Shown here: one piece after another, positions 1 to 6,317 of the stretch
How positions within the stretch are numbered: position 1 is the first letter of the stretch
Layout of the letters: each line of letters begins with the position of its first letter
Source: Burkholderiaceae bacterium
Lineage (GTDB): Bacteria; Pseudomonadota; Gammaproteobacteria; Burkholderiales; Burkholderiaceae
Reading direction: 5' to 3'
NCBI GenBank assembly: GCA_947372155.1
Contig: CANBSM010000040.1
Span: 1-9,533, forward strand
Length of the DNA: 9,533 nt
Position numbers and translations under genes: made by a program
Notes under the pieces: generated by a model
Told to the model about the DNA's origin: nothing
The model's input: only the letters and a program-made list of their open reading frames with translations
Databases searched by the model: none

Positions 1-78
1 GGTTTGCGTAGCCAGAGATTCTAGGCAAAGCTTGAGTGCTTGTGGCCAGTTATAGGTAGCTAGCAAAATCGAAATCAT
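1..78 (-). CDS. Family-2 glycosyltransferase, N-terminal fragment (runs off window)
   Basis: On the reverse strand an ATG at 78-76 overlaps the TGA stop (77-75) of the upstream glycosyltransferase in the ATGA arrangement typical of translationally coupled genes. It stays open to the window edge, giving 26 codons. The peptide begins MISILLATYNWPQAL, followed by a CLESL helix. This is the classic first beta strand (hydrophobic, then TYNWP) and first helix of a GT-A fold family-2 glycosyltransferase, which binds the nucleotide-sugar. Acceptor and sugar cannot be told from 26 residues. Its coupling to a WaaE/LgtF-like gene, with msbA next door, suggests a role in lipooligosaccharide core or other surface glycan assembly on the cytoplasmic face of the inner membrane. 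The family call is fairly safe; the pathway is inference. Confidence 0.75.
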   Translation of the reverse strand, partial: MISILLATYNWPQALKLCLESLATQT

Positions 79-836
79 TTACCGGCTTCCTGATTCAGGT
101 GCCATAACTTGATATAGCGGTAATAGGTTCCTTGACCATTGGATACTGCTAATGCAAATCCTTGAGGACCGTCTAAGAATCCCGCACGCAAAACATAGGT
201 GCGGAAAAATGCCCATGCACCATGCAGGACTGCCTTAAGAGGGCTGCTTGTTTTACCTCTGGCAAATGCTTGCTCTGCTGAGGCTGTGGAGTAGCGATCT
301 AGTTTTTGCAGTACTTGAGAGTAGTTCATGAAGCTGTAATGCAACATAGGATTTTCTAATTTTGCGACCTGGCCATTGGGAAGTAGGCGTTCATGAACCA
401 AATCATCTGAGAAACGAGCGGTACCGCGTTTAAATAAACGATCGACATAATCTGGGCTCCAGCCAGAGTGGCGGATAAAGCGTCCGCAATACCAAGATAG
501 CCGAGGAATAGCAAAACAATCTACATGGGCGCTATGGTGAATTGCCGTCAGAATTTCTGACTTCAGGGCAGGGGTAATTCTTTCGTCGGCATCCAAAGAT
601 AGAACCCATTCACCATTAGCTAAATCTAGGGCACGGTTCTTTTGGGGTCCAAAACCAGGCCAGTCGGCTGGCTGCGATATGGTGGCTCCGTGGCTTTTAG
701 CTATCTCTAGGGTGCGGTCAGAGCTGTTGGTATCCACAACCACGATCTGCTGGGCGATCCCCTCCAGGGAGGCCAGACAATCGTCCAAATTGGCCTCTTC
801 ATTGCGGGTGATGAGTATGACTGATAAGGTGGGCAT
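75..836 (-). CDS. Family-2 glycosyltransferase, WaaE/LgtF-like (LPS inner-core glucosyltransferase type)
   Basis: A 253-residue GT-A glycosyltransferase. Visible features are the N-terminal strand LSVILITRNEE (residues 4-14), the nucleotide-binding strand IVVVDTNSSD (31-40), the metal-binding DxD-type motif SLDADE (80-85), and an acceptor-side VHER (147-150). A C-terminal amphipathic region rich in F, Y and R (about 200-245) is usual in the WaaE/LgtF/KdtX group. These enzymes add glucose to the first heptose of the lipooligosaccharide core, using UDP-glucose at the cytoplasmic membrane face. Length is close to that group's usual 250-260. The ATG at 836-834 is chosen because it sits directly before the first beta strand; no Shine-Dalgarno is visible. 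It overlaps a second glycosyltransferase by 4 bases and is divergent from msbA by 10 bp, which supports a lipid A-core role. Family is clear; exact donor and acceptor are inference. Confidence 0.85.
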   Translation of the reverse strand: MPTLSVILITRNEEANLDDCLASLEGIAQQIVVVDTNSSDRTLEIAKSHGATISQPADWPGFGPQKNRALDLANGEWVLSLDADERITPALKSEILTAIHHSAHVDCFAIPRLSWYCGRFIRHSGWSPDYVDRLFKRGTARFSDDLVHERLLPNGQVAKLENPMLHYSFMNYSQVLQKLDRYSTASAEQAFARGKTSSPLKAVLHGAWAFFRTYVLRAGFLDGPQGFALAVSNGQGTYYRYIKLWHLNQEAGK

Positions 837-849
837 AATTCATTATATG
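834..849. promoter_or_regulatory. Compact divergent start region with overlapping -10-like boxes
   Basis: The start codons of the glycosyltransferase (CAT at 834-836) and msbA (ATG at 847-849) are separated by only 10 bp. On the minus strand a perfect TATAAT (847-842) lies 5 nt before the glycosyltransferase ATG. On the plus strand CATAAT (834-839) lies 7 nt before the msbA ATG. The boxes form a small inverted repeat, ATAAT-TC-ATTAT (835-846). If either box is used, transcription would begin at or within a base or two of the start codon, giving leaderless mRNAs. I see no good -35 at the proper distance for either box, and no Shine-Dalgarno at the proper distance for either gene. The real promoters could instead lie within the opposing coding regions. 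The layout is seen; the promoter role is inference. Confidence 0.35.
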
Positions 850-2610
850 AATGCTCAAGACCGTACCGCCCTAAATCGCTTAATTACCTACCTCAAGCCC
901 CATATTGGCTTGATTATTGGGTCGCTTTTGGCCATGGCATTGGTAGCTGGTGCCGAAACCTCCATTCCGGCCTTAATGAAGCCTTTGTTGGATCGTGGCT
1001 TTACCGGTCAACTCAATAGCAAACTCTGGCAGGTACCTGTTTTCTTGGTCGGACTTGCTCTGGTTCGAAGTTTGGCTCAGTTTTTGTCGAGCTACTTACT
1101 CACCAGGGTAATCAACTCTGTGCTTTTAAAGTTACGTGAGCAAATGTTCCAAACACTCTTGCATGCAAGCACTACTTTTTTCCAAAAGAATTCTGCATCA
1201 AACTTAATTAATGGCGTTGTCTTCGAAGTCAATAATGTGCTCACCGTAATGGGTGGAATGTTGATTAGCTTAGTACGTGATTCGTTAACAGTAGTCGGTT
1301 TGATGGGTTACTTGATTTACCTTAACTGGCAGTTAACTTTAGTGGTCTTGGTTATTTTTCCGGTAATCGCGTTCATCATGAGCAAAATTAATCGTCGCCT
1401 CAGATCCCTCAACAGAGAGCAACAAGCGCTTACTAGTGATCTTGCTTACATTGTTGAGGAAGCTGCAGCGGGTTATAAGATTGTCAAAGTACATGGTGCC
1501 CAAGAGTACGAGATGACGCGCTTTAAGCAGAAGGCTGAACGCTTGCGCCAATTCGCCTTGAAGTCTGCGGTAGCGGGCGGTTTAAACCAGCCCATTACAC
1601 AGTTGATCGCTTCTATGGCTTTGTCTGTTGTGCTGGTTATTGCCTTGATGCAATCAGCCACTGAAGGCACTACTGTAGGGGGTTTTGCCGCTTTTATTAC
1701 CGCAATGATGTTGGTGATCTCTCCTTTAAAGCATTTAGCCGATATCAATCAACCGCTACAGCGTGGATTGACTGCAGCTGAAATGATTTTCTCTCTAATG
1801 GATCAACCATTAGAAGAGGACGAAGATCGTAGGCTCAATATGACTCCTTTGGATAAGACAAAAGGTGGCATACGTTTTGACAATGTCGGGTTTTCATATG
1901 AACAAGAGGGTGATCGTCAGGATGCCTTAAGTAATATTGATCTCACCATCAAGCCGGGCGAGGTAGTGGCTTTTGTGGGACCTTCTGGCGGTGGTAAATC
2001 TACCTTAGTCAATTTGTTACCAAGATTCTTCAAGCCCACAAGCGGACATATTTTCTTGGATGACATTCCCTTAGAAAATATTGTGCTGGCTGATGTGCGC
2101 CGGCAAATTGCATTTGTGAGTCAGGATGTCATTCTCTTTAACGATACGATCGCTGCCAACGTGGCTTATGGTGCTAGCAATCAGGCAGGAATCGACCGTG
2201 GTCGTGTCATGGAGGCTTTGGAGGCTGCTAATCTTAGCGCTCTCATTAAGGAGTTGCCGGAGGGCATTGGTTCTATGGTGGGGGACAACGGCAACCGCTT
2301 GTCGGGTGGCCAGCGCCAACGTTTAGCGATAGCGCGAGCTATTTATAAAGATGCGCCAATTCTGATCTTGGATGAAGCAACCTCAGCCTTAGATTCTGAG
2401 TCAGAGCGTCAGGTTCAAGAAGCTCTGGAAACTTTAATGGCCAATAGAACGACTTTGGTGATTGCCCATCGCTTATCAACTATTGAGCATGCTGATCGTA
2501 TTGTGGTTCTAGAGCAAGGCAAAATTATTGAAAACGGTTCCCACGAAGATCTGATTAAGAAAGACGGTCTGTATGCGAATTTGCATCGCATCCAATTCTC
2601 AAACGCTTAA
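847..2610 (+). CDS. msbA: Lipid A export ATP-binding/permease protein MsbA
   Basis: A 587-residue half-size ABC exporter (E. coli MsbA is 582). As a homodimer it flips lipid A-core from the inner to the outer leaflet of the inner membrane using ATP. The N-terminal half (about 15-315) has six hydrophobic membrane segments, the clearest around 20-35, 62-82, 135-158, 161-178, 252-268 and 278-292. The ATPase domain shows Walker A GPSGGGKST (378-386), the Q-loop glutamine (Q426), signature LSGGQ (485-489), Walker B ILILDE (505-510), D-loop SALD (513-516) and H-loop H541. All catalytic residues are intact. The frame stays open upstream to 679, but that stretch is antisense to the divergent glycosyltransferase. 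ATG 847 gives the family length; 817 is a less likely alternative. The neighbouring glycosyltransferase genes fit lipooligosaccharide assembly and export. Confidence 0.96.
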   Translation: MNAQDRTALNRLITYLKPHIGLIIGSLLAMALVAGAETSIPALMKPLLDRGFTGQLNSKLWQVPVFLVGLALVRSLAQFLSSYLLTRVINSVLLKLREQMFQTLLHASTTFFQKNSASNLINGVVFEVNNVLTVMGGMLISLVRDSLTVVGLMGYLIYLNWQLTLVVLVIFPVIAFIMSKINRRLRSLNREQQALTSDLAYIVEEAAAGYKIVKVHGAQEYEMTRFKQKAERLRQFALKSAVAGGLNQPITQLIASMALSVVLVIALMQSATEGTTVGGFAAFITAMMLVISPLKHLADINQPLQRGLTAAEMIFSLMDQPLEEDEDRRLNMTPLDKTKGGIRFDNVGFSYEQEGDRQDALSNIDLTIKPGEVVAFVGPSGGGKSTLVNLLPRFFKPTSGHIFLDDIPLENIVLADVRRQIAFVSQDVILFNDTIAANVAYGASNQAGIDRGRVMEALEAANLSALIKELPEGIGSMVGDNGNRLSGGQRQRLAIARAIYKDAPILILDEATSALDSESERQVQEALETLMANRTTLVIAHRLSTIEHADRIVVLEQGKIIENGSHEDLIKKDGLYANLHRIQFSNA

Positions 2611-2613
2611 TTT

Positions 2614-2648
2614 AGAGCAATTAACTTAGAACAATATCGTATTGCTCT
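2614..2648. repeat. Inverted repeat across the msbA/rng convergent junction
   Basis: AGAGCAAT (2614-2621) and ATTGCTCT (2641-2648) are perfect 8-bp inverted arms with a 19-nt spacer. Inside it, CAATA-TCG-TATTG (2632-2644) is a second, competing hairpin. TTAGAGCAAT (2612-2621) and TTAGAACAAT (2626-2635) are near-identical direct repeats. The structure lies just after the msbA stop and covers the rng stop, where a bidirectional terminator would be expected. Neither strand has a U-run after the stem, so it is not a canonical intrinsic terminator. It may act as a 3'-end stabiliser or a weak terminator. Confidence 0.35.
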
Positions 2649-4084
2649 TGGCGGAAGCTGCCTTCTGCTTGAAGGGTGATTGGCTTACCGATAAAGTCAC
2701 CCAGCTGCGCTAAGAATTGATTCTCTTCTTCCAGGAAGAGATCAATTACATCAGGCGCTGCCACAATCCTAAATTCTCGTGGATTAAATTGGCGATGCTC
2801 GCGCACAATCTCACGCAAGATTTCATAGCAAATGGTTTGCGCTGTTTTAATCTCTCCCTTGCCAAGGCAGGTGGCACATGGCTCACAGGTAATATGGGCT
2901 AAGGATTCGCGAGTCCGTTTGCGAGTCATTTCTACTAGACCTAATGCAGAAAAGTCGCTTACTGAGGTACGCGCATGATCGCGCTCAAGATTGCGCTTAA
3001 GTTCATGCAATACTGATTCTTGATGATCCTTGCCGACCATATCGATGAAGTCAATAATGATGATTCCACCGAGGTTACGTAAGCGGAGTTGCCGGGCAAT
3101 CGCTTGAGCTGCTTCTAAGTTTGTCTTAAAGACGGTGTCATCAAGGTTACGTGCACCAACATAACTGCCAGTATTGACGTCAATCGTCGTCATCGACTCC
3201 GTTTGATCAATCATGAGGTAGCCGCCAGATTTAAGATCTACTCGACGGCCCAGTGCTTTATTAATCTCAGCATCGACATCAAATAAATCAAAAAGGGCGC
3301 GTTCACCGCGATGCAGTGTTAACTTGCCCAATAGGTTAGGCATGTAGGCATTGGTAAATGCTTTGAGTTTTTCGAAATTCTCTGCAGAATCTACGCGAAT
3401 CTGGGTGGTTTCTTCTCCAGCAACATCCCGCAATACCCGTTCAGCCAGGCTGAGATCTTGATAGAGGAGGGTTGGTGCCGGCTTTTGTTTCATCGCGGCA
3501 TGGATGTTTTCCCAAGTGGTGCGCAGGTAAAGCATGTCATGCTGAAGTTCTGTATCGGATGCTTCTTGTGCACTAGTGCGGACAATGATGCCGCCTTTCT
3601 CATCGCTTGCCATCAAACTTGCGAGACGGGCTTTGATTGCCTCACGCTCCTCAGGCTGGTCAATCCGCTGCGACACGCCAATATATTTTTCGGTCGCAGC
3701 ATCGCTTCCTGCTGGGGGAAGGTATACCAAATTACGCCCAGCAATACTTAACTGAGTTGTCAGGCGTGCGCCTTTAGTACCCAGCGGATCTTTGAGCACT
3801 TGAACCAATAGCGTTTGACCTTCAAACAATAATTTTTCAATTTGCGCTTGAGGGTTATTCTGGGTGATATCGGCTACGTGCATAAATGCAGTGCGCTCTA
3901 GGCCAATTTCGATAAAGGCAGATTGCATGCCTGGTAATACACGAGCTACTTTGGCTAAATAGATGTTGCCTACTATTCCGCGTTGACGAGTGCGTTCAAT
4001 CTGCAATTCTTGCACTGCGCCTTGCTGAATTAAAGCAACGCGCGTTTCTTGCGGGGTGATATTGATCAGTATCTCTTCGTTCAT
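2621..4084 (-). CDS. rng: Ribonuclease G
   Basis: A 487-residue single-strand-specific endoribonuclease of the RNase E/G family (E. coli RNase G is 489). It matures the 5' end of 16S rRNA and helps turn over mRNA. An S1 RNA-binding domain occupies about 36-118. The catalytic region carries DVNTG with D302 and IIIIDFIDM with D345, matching the two metal-binding aspartates of RNase E (D303 and D346). The dimer-forming zinc link is visible as CEPCATCLGKG (400-410), after a TRKRTRESL segment. It lacks the long disordered C-terminal half that scaffolds the degradosome in RNase E, so RNase G is the right call. The ATG at 4084-4082 overlaps the maf TGA in an ATGA, so translation is probably coupled to maf. 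No Shine-Dalgarno is evident. It is the last gene of the minus-strand run. Confidence 0.96.
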   Translation of the reverse strand: MNEEILINITPQETRVALIQQGAVQELQIERTRQRGIVGNIYLAKVARVLPGMQSAFIEIGLERTAFMHVADITQNNPQAQIEKLLFEGQTLLVQVLKDPLGTKGARLTTQLSIAGRNLVYLPPAGSDAATEKYIGVSQRIDQPEEREAIKARLASLMASDEKGGIIVRTSAQEASDTELQHDMLYLRTTWENIHAAMKQKPAPTLLYQDLSLAERVLRDVAGEETTQIRVDSAENFEKLKAFTNAYMPNLLGKLTLHRGERALFDLFDVDAEINKALGRRVDLKSGGYLMIDQTESMTTIDVNTGSYVGARNLDDTVFKTNLEAAQAIARQLRLRNLGGIIIIDFIDMVGKDHQESVLHELKRNLERDHARTSVSDFSALGLVEMTRKRTRESLAHITCEPCATCLGKGEIKTAQTICYEILREIVREHRQFNPREFRIVAAPDVIDLFLEEENQFLAQLGDFIGKPITLQAEGSFRQEQYDIVLS

Positions 4085-4704
4085 ATGCTGCAGACTTGGG
4101 CGCGGTTCAGTAAAAGCTGGGTTTCATGAATAGGTAGACCCATGATACCGCTATAACTACCCCGAATTGAGGGAATAAAAGCCCCGCCCAGCCCCTGAAT
4201 GCCATAGGCCCCAGCCTTGCCAAAAGGTTCGCCGCTAGCAATATAGGTGCTAATTTGTTCTGGGGATAATTCTGCAAATTGGACCTCAGAAACCTGCACT
4301 AACTGTATTGGCTTTTCATTTGGGTCTACGGTCACTGCAACTGAGCTAAGTACTTCATGCACTTTGCCGCTCAGCATAGTCAGAATTCGAGCGGCATCTA
4401 CTGCATCGACTGGCTTGCCCAGAATTTCACCTTCAGGATCATTGGGCAAGCTCACGGTAGTGTCAGCACAAAGAATAGGCGCCCAAGGCAAACCGCTCTT
4501 TTGCCATCTAGCAAGTGCTGCTGTACTTTTTGCCAAGGTAACACGCTCTACATAAGAGCGCGCTTTTTCGTTGGGCAATGGGATTTCAATGCTTTCACTA
4601 TCCTCATCCGGACCAGGCAAAAGCATCTCAAAGCGAACTCCTATTTGCTTTAAGAGTTCTTGGCGGCGAGGGCTTTGTGAAGCGAGGTAAATAAAAGAGT
4701 GCAC
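4081..4704 (-). CDS. maf: Maf-family nucleoside triphosphate pyrophosphatase (YhdE-type dTTPase/UTPase)
   Basis: A 207-residue cytosolic Maf protein, which hydrolyses non-canonical or excess nucleoside triphosphates to monophosphate and pyrophosphate. The phosphate-binding start LASQSPRRQELL (7-18) is intact. The presumed catalytic aspartate lies in CADTTV (D81). GKPVD (96-100), SGKVHEV (112-118), KAGAYGIQG (163-171) and GSYSGIMGLP (182-191) follow in family order. KAGAYGIQG is the form found in YhdE-type enzymes acting on dTTP, UTP and modified pyrimidine nucleotides, rather than in the YceF m7GTP type. This subfamily call rests on motif memory. The start codon is GTG (4704-4702), placed directly before the first beta strand; no ATG or good Shine-Dalgarno is available nearby. 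It lies 12 bp after rlmH and overlaps rng by 4 bases. Confidence 0.93.
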   Translation of the reverse strand: MHSFIYLASQSPRRQELLKQIGVRFEMLLPGPDEDSESIEIPLPNEKARSYVERVTLAKSTAALARWQKSGLPWAPILCADTTVSLPNDPEGEILGKPVDAVDAARILTMLSGKVHEVLSSVAVTVDPNEKPIQLVQVSEVQFAELSPEQISTYIASGEPFGKAGAYGIQGLGGAFIPSIRGSYSGIMGLPIHETQLLLNRAQVCSI

Positions 4705-4716
4705 GGGATTTATTGC

Positions 4717-5160
4717 TTACTCACGATGATAGGGATGACCTTGGAGGATGGTCCAGGCGCGATAGAGTTGCTCGACCAGCAGCACTCTGGCCATTGCATG
4801 GGGAAGGGTAAGACTAGATAGTCGCCACATAGCTTGGGAAGCTGTCTTCAGGCTTACGTCCAAGCCGTCTGCGCCACCAATGAGAAAGGTAATATCAAAG
4901 CCCTCTTGGCGCCAGCTAGCCAGTTGAGTGGCTAGGTTCTGTGTGGTTTGGTCTTTGCCGCGCTCATCCAATGCAATCACCCTAGATCCCTTTGGAATGG
5001 CTGCAGCAATCTTCACGGCCTCCTTAGCGGGCGTGAGATCCGGTTTGATTTCTTTGATTTCGATGCTGCAATCAGCAGGCATTCTCTTGATGTAGTCATG
5101 GGTTGCCGTTGCAACCCAATCGGGCATCTTATGACCAACTGAAACTATGGTGAGACGCAT
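4717..5160 (-). CDS. rlmH: 23S rRNA (pseudouridine1915-N3)-methyltransferase RlmH
   Basis: A 147-residue SPOUT-class methyltransferase (E. coli 155). It uses S-adenosylmethionine to methylate pseudouridine 1915 in helix 69 of 23S rRNA, acting late, on assembled 70S ribosomes. The knotted SAM-binding core is visible in LDERGK (64-69), FLIGGADGL (92-100) and SLTLPHAMARVLLVEQLYRA (116-135). The C-terminal HPYHRE (142-147) is the family hallmark that reaches the substrate base. The protein is complete with all these motifs. ATG 5160-5158 gives the usual N-terminus. No Shine-Dalgarno is seen; instead a hairpin holding the rsfS stop codon ends about 12 nt before the start. It follows rsfS by 20 bp, the widely conserved rsfS-rlmH pairing of two large-subunit factors. 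Confidence 0.96.
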   Translation of the reverse strand: MRLTIVSVGHKMPDWVATATHDYIKRMPADCSIEIKEIKPDLTPAKEAVKIAAAIPKGSRVIALDERGKDQTTQNLATQLASWRQEGFDITFLIGGADGLDVSLKTASQAMWRLSSLTLPHAMARVLLVEQLYRAWTILQGHPYHRE

Positions 5161-5172
5161 CGATTTAAACGC

Positions 5173-5190
5173 CGACGAAATTACTCGTCG
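5173..5190 (-). repeat. Hairpin at rsfS-rlmH junction with the rsfS stop codon in its loop
   Basis: Read on the minus strand, CGACGA (5190-5185) pairs perfectly with TCGTCG (5178-5173) around a six-base loop, GTAATT, that contains the rsfS stop codon TAA. The stem has four G-C pairs of six and ends 12 nt upstream of the rlmH ATG, where a ribosome-binding site would begin. A ribosome terminating on rsfS would open it, so a translational-coupling role is possible. There is no clear U-run, so it does not look like a terminator. The left arm is partly fixed by the Asp-Asp-Glu codons of the acidic RsfS tail, so chance pairing is a real alternative. Confidence 0.35.
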
Positions 5191-5573
5191 TCGTCTTCAG
5201 AGTCACTAGCTTTGACGAGACCTTTACTGCCCGCCAATTTGACGCGGACTGGTTTGGCCCCCCACATACCTTCAAGCTGATAGTAGGAGCGGAGCATAGG
5301 TTGCAAGATGTGTACGACGATGTCACCACAATCTACCAATACCCATTCACCAGTTTCTAAGCCTTCAATGGAAATCACTTCACCACCTTTGGCATTTACT
5401 TCTTCTTTGACAGACATTGCCAAAGATCGAGTTTGGCGATTGCTTGAGCCAGTAGCAATGATCACGCGATCAAATAACTCGCTTAATTTAGTGGTGTCGT
5501 ACACGCGGATATCTTGTGCTTTGACGTCTTCAAGGGCATCAATCACGACGCGTTGTAATTTACGTAATTCCAT
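5181..5573 (-). CDS. rsfS: Ribosomal silencing factor RsfS
   Basis: A 130-residue RsfS/Iojap-family protein. Family members bind L14 (uL14) on the 50S subunit and block joining with 30S, lowering translation in poor nutrient conditions. Conserved blocks are YDTTKLSELFDRVIIATGSS (25-44), SNRQTRSLA (44-52), GEWVLVDCGDIVVHI (75-89) and the MLRSYYQLEGMW stretch (93-104). The core ends about residue 105, the length of the E. coli protein. The extra 25 residues are basic (VRVKLAGSKGLVK) and then acidic (DSEDDDE). Such extensions vary between species. ATG 5573-5571 is preceded by GAGA with about 5 nt spacing, a weak ribosome-binding site. It sits 44 bp after nadD and 20 bp before rlmH, a conserved neighbourhood. 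Confidence 0.96.
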   Translation of the reverse strand: MELRKLQRVVIDALEDVKAQDIRVYDTTKLSELFDRVIIATGSSNRQTRSLAMSVKEEVNAKGGEVISIEGLETGEWVLVDCGDIVVHILQPMLRSYYQLEGMWGAKPVRVKLAGSKGLVKASDSEDDDE

Positions 5574-5617
5574 ATTTTCTCAACAATAATTTTCTATTTA
5601 GGGTGATCTTAGCTTGA

Positions 5618-6307
5618 TTACTGATACAAGCCCAGATTTGTAATGATTTCTAGGGTGTGGGTTGGAATTTGTTCGGATGCAACGGAGCCCCGAGCACTGG
5701 ATTTAAGGCGCTCTCTTAGTTCGGTAGAGGATAGGTCTACATTGATGCTGTTATCGATGTATATGAGGCCATTAGGCCTATTTTCAAGGGCGGCAGGCTC
5801 CGATGTTTGATGATCTTGCAGAAATTGGCCTACTTCTGGACTGATTTGCTCTGTTAAATCGTGATGCGGTCTAGTGGCGACTGCAAAATTGACGTAATGA
5901 CTCAACTTTTCCCAAGAGTTCCAGCTAGGTAGTGCAACGAGAGAATCTGCTCCCATCAACCAAGTCAAATTGGTATTCGCGCCAAAACGCTCACGTAGTG
6001 CTTTCACGGTATCAATCGCATAGCTTGGCCCAGCGCGATCGATCTCCATGCGATCAATGCCTACTTGGGTGGATATCTTGAGATATAAAAATGCTCTCGC
6101 CAAATCAATGCCGGCAGCCTCGGTTAACTGCAAACGCGTTTCTGCTGGAGTAATGCCAGTTCCTTTTTGCCATGGCTCACCACTTGGAATTAGTAGGAGA
6201 GCATCTAAATGCAATAGCTTGGCAAAGTGTGTGGCCAATCTTAAATGGCCAACATGAGGGGGATCAAAGGTGCCCCCAAGAATGCCGATTTTTTGGATTG
6301 TGCTCAA
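5618..6307 (-). CDS. nadD: Nicotinate-nucleotide adenylyltransferase NadD
   Basis: A 229-residue cytosolic enzyme that joins nicotinate mononucleotide and ATP to form nicotinate adenine dinucleotide, the committed late step of NAD synthesis. The nucleotidyltransferase signature GGTFDPPHVGHL (11-22) carries the HxGH-like catalytic histidines (H18, H21). PSYAIDT (94-100), LMGADSL (117-123), PSWNSWEKL (127-135) and the C-terminal SSTELRERL (193-201) phosphate-binding motif complete the family pattern. Length is slightly above E. coli NadD (213) because of a variable stretch around 148-190. The start is TTG (6307-6305). An in-frame TAA lies two codons upstream, and no ATG or GTG occurs before the GGTFDPPH signature, so TTG is the only usual start that keeps the active site. 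It lies 10 bp after hemF. Confidence 0.95.
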   Translation of the reverse strand: MSTIQKIGILGGTFDPPHVGHLRLATHFAKLLHLDALLLIPSGEPWQKGTGITPAETRLQLTEAAGIDLARAFLYLKISTQVGIDRMEIDRAGPSYAIDTVKALRERFGANTNLTWLMGADSLVALPSWNSWEKLSHYVNFAVATRPHHDLTEQISPEVGQFLQDHQTSEPAALENRPNGLIYIDNSINVDLSSTELRERLKSSARGSVASEQIPTHTLEIITNLGLYQ

Positions 6308-6317
6308 TTGTGCTTAC

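Noticed and set aside
679..846. In-frame upstream extension of msbA (56 extra codons)
   Set aside because: It is antisense to the well-conserved N-terminus of the divergent glycosyltransferase. MsbA starting at 847 already has full family length, so the extension is just an open frame.
1339..2319. Minus-strand frames inside msbA
   Set aside because: They lie antisense to the conserved transmembrane and ATPase regions, show no family features, and have no sensible operon context.
3458..3751. Plus-strand reading frame of 97 codons inside rng
   Set aside because: It lies fully antisense to conserved RNase G coding sequence, with no recognisable motif. It is best explained as a shadow of rng codon use.
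4247..4653. Two overlapping plus-strand frames inside maf
   Set aside because: Both are antisense to conserved maf blocks and overlap each other in different frames, with Ser/Thr/Cys-rich low-information products. No support as genes.
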